NCBI GenBank assembly: GCA_003023125.1
Contig: PXSY01000099.1
Location: forward strand, 1 to 5,563
Length of the DNA stretch: 5,563 nucleotides
Source of the DNA: Bacteroidetes bacterium QH_10_64_19
GTDB lineage: Bacteria; Bacteroidota; Rhodothermia; Rhodothermales; Salinibacteraceae
Direction of reading: 5' to 3'
In this document: piece by piece, positions 1-5,563 of the stretch
Position numbering within the stretch: the stretch's first letter is position 1
Layout: the number at the start of each line of letters is the position of its first letter
Translations under genes and position numbers: made by a program
Notes under the pieces: generated by a model
What the model was told of the DNA's origin: nothing
The model's database searches: none
The model's input: only the letters and a program-made list of their open reading frames with translations

Positions 1-334
1 CGTCGACCGCCGCGTGGGTGGGGGTGGACTGGAACAACAGCTCGTAGAGCCCCAGCCGCAAGATCTGTCGGAGGCGATGCTCCATCGACTCGTACTCGTC
101 GTGATAGGCTTCCCCCAGCACAAAGTCGAGCCACCGGCGCTGCCGGGTGACCCCCGCCACCAGCTCGCGGGCCTGTCGCCGCGTGTGGGCGTCGGCGTCG
201 TCGGCCGTCAGTTCGCCCACGTACGCGTCGTCTTTGCGCACCCGTTCGAGGTGCTGGAGCGCGAGGACGCGGGCGGGCGAGACGGTGTCGATGGGAGACT
301 CCATGGACAACTGGGATCGGTGCGATAAAATCAC
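1..334 (-). CDS. NusB-fold N-terminal domain of a probable 16S rRNA m5C methyltransferase (RsmB/Sun type), partial
   Basis: This gene runs off the left edge; only about the first 111 residues are visible and they are all NusB-like helical domain. Diagnostic stretches are ARELVAGVTRQRRWLDFVL and LRQILRLGLYELLFQ followed by THAAVD. These match the RsmB pattern 'elvyGvlR..r.LD..l ... LRlglYqLlf...P.haavneaV'. In RsmB this domain precedes a Rossmann methyltransferase domain that methylates C967 of 16S rRNA, but that domain would lie outside the window. A stand-alone NusB antitermination factor is the main alternative. The start is chosen at GTG 334 because GGAG (342-345 on the complement) sits 7 bases upstream. 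ATG at 304 is an equally open in-frame alternative, giving a protein beginning MESPIDTVSPARVLALQHL. An in-frame stop lies further upstream, so the gene cannot begin much earlier. The domain call is firm; RsmB versus NusB and the exact start are inference. Confidence 0.8.
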   Translation of the reverse strand, partial: MILSHRSQLSMESPIDTVSPARVLALQHLERVRKDDAYVGELTADDADAHTRRQARELVAGVTRQRRWLDFVLGEAYHDEYESMEHRLRQILRLGLYELLFQSTPTHAAVD

Positions 335-396
335 GGTTTTTCTCCAACGCACGCCTCCGCCCGCCGTTTTCTATCTGGCATCGAATCGTCGATCAT
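331..396 (-). other. 21-codon reading frame bridging the small ORF and the rsmB-like gene
   Basis: A short frame (MIDDSMPDRKRRAEACVGEKP) starts at ATG 396, whose ATG overlaps the TGA of the upstream 52-residue frame (ATGA). It ends in a TGA that overlaps the GTG start proposed for the RsmB-like gene (GTGA). It matches no family I know and may not encode a functional peptide. If translated, it would act as a coupling or leader frame that delivers ribosomes to the methyltransferase start. The overlaps are seen directly; translation is inference. Confidence 0.2.
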
Positions 397-551
397 TCGT
401 CTGTACTCCGTAGGTCCTCAACACGCTCCTGGACGGCGTCCAGACATTCGTCATAGATGGCACTGCTGCTGAAAGCATTATCGGCAGCCGCTTCGGCGAG
501 CTCGCGCTCGTCCTTCGACGGTTGCCGCTGCACGGTTCCGCTCTGATCCAT
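393..551 (-). CDS. Small acidic hypothetical protein, 52 residues
   Basis: This frame begins at ATG 551 and encodes 52 residues starting MDQSGTVQRQPSKDERELAE and ending EDLRSTDE. I do not recognise the family. It has 14 Asp/Glu against 5 Lys/Arg, in line with the acidic style of its neighbours. About two thirds of its codons end in G or C, which favours real coding over chance. The second half (AIYDECLDAVQERVEDL) looks like an amphipathic helix. There is no signal peptide or membrane segment. No clear Shine-Dalgarno precedes the ATG, as for ppsA and the TPR gene. An in-frame stop lies about 40 bases upstream and no better start is visible. It lies just upstream of the RsmB-like gene on the same strand and is probably cotranscribed with it. 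A different-frame ORF over 478-663 has a compositionally poorer product and is judged to be its shadow. Confidence 0.5.
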   Translation of the reverse strand: MDQSGTVQRQPSKDERELAEAAADNAFSSSAIYDECLDAVQERVEDLRSTDE

Positions 552-646
552 TTGTGTCGCCGTCTGCTTTTCGTTCAGGATCCATGGGGATCATCATCGA
601 TCTTCCCCCTGGTCGGGACTCCATATTCGACAACCTTGTAACAGAT

Positions 647-664
647 TTTGGAAGCGCTTCCAAA
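647..664. promoter_or_regulatory. Perfect 18-bp palindrome, probable LacI-family operator controlling ppsA
   Basis: TTTGGAAGCGCTTCCAAA is identical to its own reverse complement across all 18 bases, with no loop. The core TGGAAGCGCTTCCA fits the LacI/GalR-family pattern with a central CG step and also the CcpA cre consensus TGNNANCGNTNNCA at every fixed position. The absence of a loop and of a following T-run argues for a dimer binding site and against a terminator. It is centred about 100 bp upstream of the ppsA start and equally about 100 bp from the start of the leftward small ORF, so it could serve either or both. A sugar-responsive regulator controlling PEP synthase would fit the choice between glycolysis and gluconeogenesis. 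The palindrome is certain; the regulator family is inferred from motif shape and no regulator gene is in the window. Confidence 0.7.
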
Positions 665-686
665 TAACGGCCTCTAGTCGTATCAT
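658..686 (+). promoter_or_regulatory. Possible ppsA promoter (-10 TATCAT overlapping the operator at its -35)
   Basis: TATCAT at 681-686 differs from the TATAAT consensus at one base. With a 17-base spacer, its -35 hexamer would be TTCCAA (658-663), a poor match that lies inside the right arm of the palindrome. If this is the promoter, a protein on the palindrome would block polymerase, giving simple repression. TTGTAA at 636-641 is another -35-like element but has no good partner. No clear Bacteroidota-type TAnnTTTG element is present. This is weak evidence from short matches. Confidence 0.25.
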
Positions 687-754
687 GCAGGATGTAGTTT
701 CACCTCGTTCGTAGCGTAGTCGCAGTTCTCCGTCATACTCCTTCTGTAGTTTCC

Positions 755-3163
755 ATGGCCATGTCCCGCACACCTGCATCGCCGAAGACAGACACCGCAA
801 TTCGACACTTCGACACGCTCGACGGGGACGATACGTCCCTGGTTGGGGGCAAAAATGCCTCCCTCGGCGAAATGATTGGCGCACTCAAAGAAGAAGGCAT
901 TCGCGTGCCCGATGGATTTGCCACGACCGCCGACGCCTACCGGCGCTTTCTGACTGCCAACGATCTCATCGACCAGATCCGGGACCACCTCGACGCGCTT
1001 CATGCCGGTCGGCAGTCGCTCAGTGAAACCGGTACCGCCATCCGCGCCGAGATCCGCCGGAGTCCCATTCCCGACGACGTCTCCCAAGACATCCAGGAGG
1101 CCTACCGACGCCTGAGTGCTGCTTACGACACGGATGCGGTCGACGTGGCCGTGCGGAGCAGTGCCACAGCCGAGGATCTTCCCAAAGCCAGCTTCGCGGG
1201 ACAGCAGGAAAGCTACCTGGACGTGCGTGGGATCAGTGCGGTGCTCACGGCCTGCAAGCGGTGCTTTGCTTCCCTCTTCACCGACCGCGCCATCGGCTAC
1301 CGCGAAGAGCAGGGGTTCGATCACCTGGACGTCGCCCTGTCGATCGGCATTCAGAAGATGGGGCGGGCCGACAAGTCGGGCGTCCTCTTCACCATCGATA
1401 CCGAGACCGGCTTTCCCGACACTACCATCATCAACGCGGCGTACGGCCTCGGCGAGAGCGTCGTGCAGGGCATCGTGAACCCGGACCAGTACACCGTGTA
1501 CACGCCCTTCGCGGATGAGGAGGGCCTCACGCCCATTCTGGAAAAGACGAAAGGCGACCAGGAACAGAAAATTGTCTCGACGGGCGAGGGCGGAACGGCA
1601 ACAGCCAAGACTACCGGTGCGGAGCGCGAGGGCTTCGTACTCTCCAACGAGGAAATCCTCGCCCTGACCCGGTGGGGACAGGCGATTGAATCCCACTACG
1701 GACGGCCCATGGACGTGGAGTGGGCACGCGACCGGACCACCGGCGACATCTACGTGGTGCAGGCGCGGCCCGAGACTGTACAGTCGCAGCAGGCCGCTAG
1801 CGTGCTCCAGACCTACCGCCGCACGGAAGAGGGCAACCAATTGGTCACCGGGCTCGGGATTGGGGATTCAATCGTCAGGGGCACGACCTGTGTGCTCGAC
1901 AGCGTAGACGAGGCCGACCGCTTTGAAGAGGGGGACATTCTCGTGACCGAGATGACGGATCCTGATTGGGGACCAATCCTGGAAAACGCCGGGGGAATCG
2001 TGACGGACCGTGGTGGACGGACGTCCCACGCGGCCATTGTGAGCCGGGAACTGGGCATTCCGGCCGTAATCGGCTCGGAGACTGCCACGGAGACGCTTCC
2101 CAACGATCAGTCGGTCACGCTCTCCTGCGCGGAGGGAAAAGAGGGCCACGTCTACGAAGGCCGGTTGGCGTTCGAAACCGAAGAGATCGACCTGGAGGCC
2201 CTCCCGGACACCGACACACGGATCATGCTCAACCTGGCCAGCCCCTCGGCGGCCCTCGACTGGTGGAAGTTGCCGGTGGAGGGGGTCGGCCTCGCCCGGA
2301 TGGAGTACATCGTCAACAACATCATCAAGGTGCACCCGATGGCCCTGGTCGCCTTCGACCAGGTGGAGGACAAGGTCGCTCAGAGCCGCATCGAGGAGCT
2401 CGCGCAGGCCTACGACGACAAGAGCGAGTACTTCGTGGACCATCTCTCGCGGGGAATCGCGACGATCGCGGCCGCACAACATCCGCATCCTGTCATCGTC
2501 CGCCTGAGCGACTTTAAGACGAACGAGTATGCGGACCTCATCGGGGGGCGCACCTTTGAGCCCCACGAAGAGAACCCGATGCTCGGCTGGCGCGGGGCCT
2601 CTCGCTACTACAGCGACGACTACCACAAGGGCTTTGCGCTGGAATGCCGGGCCCTGAAGCGCGTGCGGGACGAGATGGGCTTCACGAATGTCGTGGCCAT
2701 GGTCCCGTTCTGCCGCACTCCGGAAGAGGGCGACCGGGTGCTCGATGCGATGGCCCAGCACGGGCTGGAGCGTGGGACGAACGGGCTGGAAGTGTATGTA
2801 ATGGCCGAGCTGCCCTCAAACATCATCCGGGCCGATGATTTCGCGGAGCGATTCGACGGATTCTCTATCGGCACGAACGATCTCACGCAGTTCGTACTGG
2901 GGGTGGGTCGGGATGCCGAGCGCCTGACCCATCTGTTCGACGAGCGCGCTCCGTCGGTCAAGCGGACCATCGACACGCTGATCGGGAAGGCCCACGATGC
3001 CAACTGTTCGGTGGGCATCTGCGGACAGGCCCCCAGCGATCATCCGCGCTTCGCAGAGTTTTTGGTGGAGGCGGGGATCGACTCCATCTCGGTGACGCCG
3101 GACAGCGTGCCCGACGTGCTCCGACACGTTGCGGAGGCGGAGCAAACGGCCACTGTGCACTGA
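755..3163 (+). CDS. ppsA: Phosphoenolpyruvate synthase (pyruvate, water dikinase)
   Basis: This 802-residue cytoplasmic enzyme converts pyruvate, ATP and water to PEP, AMP and phosphate, the entry step of gluconeogenesis from pyruvate. All three family domains are present. The N-terminal ATP-grasp nucleotide-binding domain (about 20-345) has VGGKNASLGEM at 30-40, VAVRSSATAEDLP at 131-143, FAGQQ and VQARPE at 335-340. The swivelling phosphohistidine domain (about 365-470) has GGRTSHAAIVSRELGIPAVI at 420-439, with His425 as the phosphorylated residue. The C-terminal TIM-barrel PEP/pyruvate domain has ENPMLGWRGASRY near 606-618, MVPFCRTPEE, AELPSN, SIGTNDLTQFVLGVGRD at 704-720 and GICGQAPSDHP with catalytic Cys756. 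E. coli PpsA is 792 residues, so the length is normal and no key motif is missing. The start is ATG 755; Met3 (761) is a possible alternative. The upstream bases lack a Shine-Dalgarno. The gene stands alone on its strand behind the palindromic operator, and the next gene starts 88 bp downstream. Confidence 0.97.
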   Translation: MAMSRTPASPKTDTAIRHFDTLDGDDTSLVGGKNASLGEMIGALKEEGIRVPDGFATTADAYRRFLTANDLIDQIRDHLDALHAGRQSLSETGTAIRAEIRRSPIPDDVSQDIQEAYRRLSAAYDTDAVDVAVRSSATAEDLPKASFAGQQESYLDVRGISAVLTACKRCFASLFTDRAIGYREEQGFDHLDVALSIGIQKMGRADKSGVLFTIDTETGFPDTTIINAAYGLGESVVQGIVNPDQYTVYTPFADEEGLTPILEKTKGDQEQKIVSTGEGGTATAKTTGAEREGFVLSNEEILALTRWGQAIESHYGRPMDVEWARDRTTGDIYVVQARPETVQSQQAASVLQTYRRTEEGNQLVTGLGIGDSIVRGTTCVLDSVDEADRFEEGDILVTEMTDPDWGPILENAGGIVTDRGGRTSHAAIVSRELGIPAVIGSETATETLPNDQSVTLSCAEGKEGHVYEGRLAFETEEIDLEALPDTDTRIMLNLASPSAALDWWKLPVEGVGLARMEYIVNNIIKVHPMALVAFDQVEDKVAQSRIEELAQAYDDKSEYFVDHLSRGIATIAAAQHPHPVIVRLSDFKTNEYADLIGGRTFEPHEENPMLGWRGASRYYSDDYHKGFALECRALKRVRDEMGFTNVVAMVPFCRTPEEGDRVLDAMAQHGLERGTNGLEVYVMAELPSNIIRADDFAERFDGFSIGTNDLTQFVLGVGRDAERLTHLFDERAPSVKRTIDTLIGKAHDANCSVGICGQAPSDHPRFAEFLVEAGIDSISVTPDSVPDVLRHVAEAEQTATVH

Positions 3164-3251
3164 CCGCTGTGTTTCTGTGAACCTTCGCCGCAAGCCGGAT
3201 GTTGATGGTGGCAGTCAAGTGATCCTTCCGATCCAGTCATCCTGCCCCATC

Positions 3252-4889
3252 ATGCATCGCCTCATCTCCAGGGGAATCCTCGTTCTCGCTCTTTTTGCTC
3301 TCGGCCTTTCTGCTCTCAGCCTCCCGGCCCACGCCCAGCAGACCGACTTCGGCTCCACGGAGTTTGAGAACTCGGGGGCCGAGGCGGCCCAGGCGCCGTT
3401 CCTGCGCGGCCTGTTGATGCTCCACAGTTTTGAGTACGGCGATGCGCGGACCGCCTTTCAGGAGGCCCAGGAGATCGACCCCGACTTTGTCATGGCCCAC
3501 TGGGGCGAGGCGATGACCCACAACCACCCGGTGTGGATGGAGCAGGACCGCAAGGCCGCCCTTGAGGCCCTGCGGGACCTGGCCCCGTCGCCGCGGGCCC
3601 GTCTCGAGAGGGCCTCGACGAAGCGAGAGAAGGAGTACCTCCGGACCATTCACGTCCTGTACGGGGCCGGCGAGGACGATCCGAGGAGCAAGGAGGCCCG
3701 CGATGACGCGTACGAGGACGCGATGGCGGACCTTGCGGCGCAGTATCCCGACGATCTCGACGCGCAGGCCTTTCACGCCCTCTCCATCCTCGGCACGGCC
3801 CACGAGGGGCGCGACTTTGCGACGTACATGCGCGCCGCCGCGGTCGTGGAGGAAGTGTTCGACGCGAACCCCGAGCATCCGGGCGCAGCGCATTACCTGA
3901 TCCACGCGTACGACGATCCGGTGCACGCTCCCCTCGGCCTACGACCGGCCCGCGTATACGCCGACATCGCCCCCGGCGCGGCCCATGCCCTCCACATGCC
4001 ATCGCACATCTTCTTCGCGCTTGGCCAGTGGGCGCGCGGCGCAGCCTCCAACGTGGACGCCTACGAGGCCGCCAACACCACGGCTGAGGAGCGCGGCGAA
4101 GGGCTCGACGGCGGCGGCTTCCACGCCCTTCACTGGCTGCACTACGCTCGCCTGCAGCAGGGCCAGTTCGAGGATGCGAGGTCGGTCTTCGAAACGACGA
4201 AGACCCACGCCAACGACTCTGCGGTGTCTACCGACTACGCCACCTACATGCAGTGGTACATGCCGCTCGCCTTCGCGGTCGAGACGGAGCAATGGGACCA
4301 GTACGACGCCCTCGTGGAGGCCATGGACGTGGAGGCCTCTGCGCTCGACACGCGCGGCACCGTGACCCTGCACGCCGGACGCGGCCTCGCCGCCGCCCAG
4401 CAGGGGAATCTATCGTCGGCTCGCTCGGCATTGGACGAGGCCAAAGCCGCACTGGGCGAGAATGAGACGGAGGCCCTTCGGATTCAGGTCCGCGAGCTGG
4501 AAGGGCTCATTGCCCTGAAGGCCGGCAATCCCGACGAGGCACTTCGGCACCTGGAGAAGGCCACCGCGATGGAGGTCGAGCGGCCGCTGGACTTTGGGCC
4601 ACCGTTTCCGGCGAAGCCGGCCCCCGAGCTGTACGGGGAGGCCCTGCTTGCCCTCGACCGACCGGACGAGGCGCTGGCACAGTTCAATACGACGCTGGAC
4701 CGCTATTCCGACCGTGCGCGCTCGCTCTGGGGCAAGGCCCAGGCTGCCGCGCAGGCCGGCAAAACAGACGTCGCGCGGAACGCCCGCGCCACCCTGGTCG
4801 CACAGTGGGAAAACGCCGACGCGTCCGTCCGCCGTCAACTCCAGTCGCTCACCGGGACTGCCGACACCGGCATGAGCGAGTCGAGATAG
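3252..4889 (+). CDS. Exported TPR-fold protein with conserved His-rich motifs, function unknown
   Basis: The protein has 545 residues. It begins MHRLISRGILVLALFALGLS, a classic signal peptide with a likely cleavage after AHA (26-28), so it should act in the periplasm or outside the cell. An in-frame ATG at 3129 overlaps ppsA and would bury the signal peptide behind 41 arginine-rich residues, so ATG 3252 is preferred. The mature part is helical repeats. TPR-like pairs lie at about 50-83, 296-317, 374-402, 409-440 and 459-515. Between them are His-rich blocks: AHWGEAMTHNHPVW (82-95), EHPGAAHYLIHAYDDP (208-223), PGAAHALHMPSHIF (241-254) and HALHWLHYAR (291-300). I recall similar HPGAAHY.IHA and HMPSHI blocks in uncharacterised bacterial TPR proteins, so they are probably a family signature. 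Metal binding is possible but unproven. It may be read through from ppsA, but the 88-bp gap shows neither a clear terminator nor a promoter. Its last 55 bp overlap the convergent methyltransferase gene. Confidence 0.85.
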   Translation: MHRLISRGILVLALFALGLSALSLPAHAQQTDFGSTEFENSGAEAAQAPFLRGLLMLHSFEYGDARTAFQEAQEIDPDFVMAHWGEAMTHNHPVWMEQDRKAALEALRDLAPSPRARLERASTKREKEYLRTIHVLYGAGEDDPRSKEARDDAYEDAMADLAAQYPDDLDAQAFHALSILGTAHEGRDFATYMRAAAVVEEVFDANPEHPGAAHYLIHAYDDPVHAPLGLRPARVYADIAPGAAHALHMPSHIFFALGQWARGAASNVDAYEAANTTAEERGEGLDGGGFHALHWLHYARLQQGQFEDARSVFETTKTHANDSAVSTDYATYMQWYMPLAFAVETEQWDQYDALVEAMDVEASALDTRGTVTLHAGRGLAAAQQGNLSSARSALDEAKAALGENETEALRIQVRELEGLIALKAGNPDEALRHLEKATAMEVERPLDFGPPFPAKPAPELYGEALLALDRPDEALAQFNTTLDRYSDRARSLWGKAQAAAQAGKTDVARNARATLVAQWENADASVRRQLQSLTGTADTGMSESR

Positions 4890-5563
4890 TTCCGCTCCGC
4901 ATTGTTGACGCTGCGGAGGCAGAAGCGGGCCGTGAGGCGACGTTGCTCCTCGTCGCCAAGGTCAGCGTGACGACCCTGACGGTCCAGGCGGTCCTGCCGG
5001 GCATGGTACAGCGCCACCGCCGCTGCTACCGACACGTTGAAGCTCTCAGTGAAGCCCGGCAGCGGCACCACGCACGCCGCGTCCACGGCCTCCATCATCG
5101 ATTCGGACACGCCCGCCTCCTCGTTGCCGAAAACCAGCGCGGTCGGTTTGGTGAAATCGAGCTCTCGGATCGGCACCGTATCGGAGTGCAGGTGCATGGC
5201 CACAAGGCGGTAGCCGGCGTCGTGAAGGTGGGCCGCACAGTCGCGCGGGGTGTCCCAGTGCCACACGTCAAGCCAGTGCTGGGCGCCCTGCGCCGTGCGC
5301 TGCGAGTGCTTGTACCGCTCGTTGTCTCCCTTTACGACGTGCATGTCTTGATGGCCCAGCGCCTCGGCCGAGCGCATGACGGCGCTCACGTTGCCGGTGT
5401 TTACGAGGCCCTCCACCACCGGCACCACCGTGCGGGTGCGCTCCGCCACCACGTCCCGGATGCGCTGGAGGCGCCGTTCCCGCATGTGGGGACGGAGCAG
5501 CCCCACAATGCGCTCGGGCAGGAGGCGAACGTCGTCAAAGGCGAATGGATCGTCCTCGATCGG
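4835..5563 (-). CDS. trmH: TrmH/SpoU-family RNA 2'-O-methyltransferase (probable tRNA Gm18), N-terminus off window
   Basis: This is an S-adenosylmethionine-dependent methyltransferase with the SPOUT trefoil-knot fold. All three family motifs are visible, numbered from GTG 5506. Motif 1 is NVSAVMRSAEALG (39-51), with the catalytic-type Arg45. Motif 2 is ALVFGNEEAGVS (123-134). Motif 3 is VPLPGFTESFNVSVAAAVAL (147-166), with Asn157. RLQRIRDVVAERT before motif 1 resembles the start of E. coli TrmH, which methylates G18 of tRNA, so tRNA Gm18 is the likely product; a rRNA target cannot be excluded. The frame stays open upstream of the GTG to the window edge (PIEDDPFAFDDVRLLPERI). Bacteroidota homologues carry a similar N-terminal helix, so the true start probably lies beyond 5563, with GTG 5506 as the fallback. 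The C-terminal tail (about residues 168-223) is acidic to neutral and ends inside the TPR gene on the opposite strand. Confidence 0.9.
   Translation of the reverse strand, partial: PIEDDPFAFDDVRLLPERIVGLLRPHMRERRLQRIRDVVAERTRTVVPVVEGLVNTGNVSAVMRSAEALGHQDMHVVKGDNERYKHSQRTAQGAQHWLDVWHWDTPRDCAAHLHDAGYRLVAMHLHSDTVPIRELDFTKPTALVFGNEEAGVSESMMEAVDAACVVPLPGFTESFNVSVAAAVALYHARQDRLDRQGRHADLGDEEQRRLTARFCLRSVNNAERNYLDSLMPVSAVPVSDWS
4895..4918. terminator. Weak hairpin just after the TPR gene stop
   Basis: CTCCGCA (4895-4901) and TGCGGAG (4912-4918) pair perfectly as a 7-bp stem around a 10-base loop, starting 6 bases after the TPR stop codon. No T-run follows on the plus strand, and the stem lies inside codons of the convergent trmH gene, so it may be coincidental. 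At most it could stabilise the 3' end of the TPR transcript or assist factor-dependent termination. Confidence 0.2.

Larger units (their letters stand above)
552..754. other. Divergent intergenic region between the small ORF and ppsA
   Basis: This stretch of about 200 bp separates the leftward gene group from ppsA and must carry promoters for both directions. It is more AT-rich than the genes, especially around 620-700, and holds the 18-bp palindrome at 647-664. I see no conserved riboswitch-like fold, no tRNA and no convincing ORF. A 9-codon frame at 685-714 is too short to support. Confidence 0.6.

Noticed and set aside
14..413. Plus-strand ORFs of 104 and 88 codons at the left edge
   Set aside because: They lie opposite the NusB/RsmB-like domain, which has clear family motifs on the minus strand.
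581..609. A possible hairpin GGGGA...TCCCC in the intergenic region
   Set aside because: Only five base pairs form around a 13-base loop with no T-run, which is too weak to call a terminator or riboswitch.
478..663. A 61-codon minus-strand ORF overlapping the small acidic gene
   Set aside because: It shares DNA with the 52-residue frame but has a poorer, Arg/Ala/Gly-rich product. It also runs through the operator palindrome, where a coding start is unlikely.
685..714. A 9-codon leader frame before ppsA
   Set aside because: It is too short to support, has no ribosome binding site, and would lie partly upstream of the transcript start if TATCAT at 681-686 is the -10 element.
683..1840. A 385-codon minus-strand ORF opposite ppsA
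   Set aside because: Its codon boundaries coincide exactly with those of ppsA on the other strand. In high-GC genes the strong third-position G/C bias suppresses stops in this frame. The product has no recognisable domain, while ppsA shows every family motif.
1868..2761. A 297-codon minus-strand ORF opposite the C-terminal half of ppsA
   Set aside because: It has the same codon-on-anticodon phase as the ppsA frame and no recognisable motif, so it is a compositional shadow.
3129..3251. An upstream ATG extending the TPR protein by 41 residues
   Set aside because: The extension overlaps ppsA, is arginine-rich and would place the obvious signal peptide internally.
3297..3322. A tandem near-repeat GCTCTCRGCCT with 15-base period
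   Set aside because: It encodes the repetitive Ala/Leu/Ser core of the signal peptide and is explained by that composition.
3237..4373. Long minus-strand ORFs (229 and 144 codons) opposite the TPR gene
   Set aside because: Both are in exact register with the TPR frame and have low-complexity, Arg/Val/Gly-rich products. The plus-strand frame has a signal peptide and repeat motifs.

Overview
The window is gene-dense, high-GC bacterial DNA. Its proteins are acidic, and Shine-Dalgarno sequences are mostly absent in front of the starts. The TrmH-type protein carries the GFTESFNVSV motif usual in Bacteroidota and their relatives. Together this suggests a halophilic member of the Rhodothermota/Salinibacter group. 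That is inference from composition and protein style, not a database match.

Layout, left to right. Bases 1 to about 334, minus strand: the N-terminal part of an rRNA methyltransferase of the RsmB/Sun type, or possibly a NusB protein, running off the left edge. Bases 331-551, minus strand: a likely 52-residue acidic small protein and a 21-codon reading frame, linked to each other and to the RsmB-like gene by 4-base stop/start overlaps (ATGA, then GTGA). Bases 552-754: a divergent intergenic region holding a perfect 18-bp palindrome of LacI/CcpA operator type. Bases 755-3163, plus strand: a complete phosphoenolpyruvate synthase (ppsA). Bases 3252-4889, plus strand: an exported, histidine-rich TPR-fold protein of unknown function. 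Bases 4835 to the right edge, minus strand: a TrmH/SpoU 2'-O-methyltransferase that converges on the TPR gene and overlaps its 3' end by 55 bp.

How they work together. PEP synthase makes PEP from pyruvate for gluconeogenesis, and a sugar-responsive LacI-family regulator acting at the upstream palindrome would make physiological sense. The two methyltransferases modify rRNA and tRNA and are housekeeping genes with no obvious link to ppsA. I see no mobile element, CRISPR array, tRNA or rRNA gene. The window looks like ordinary core chromosome. The items most worth a second look are the operator palindrome, the overlapping small reading frames and the His-rich TPR family.
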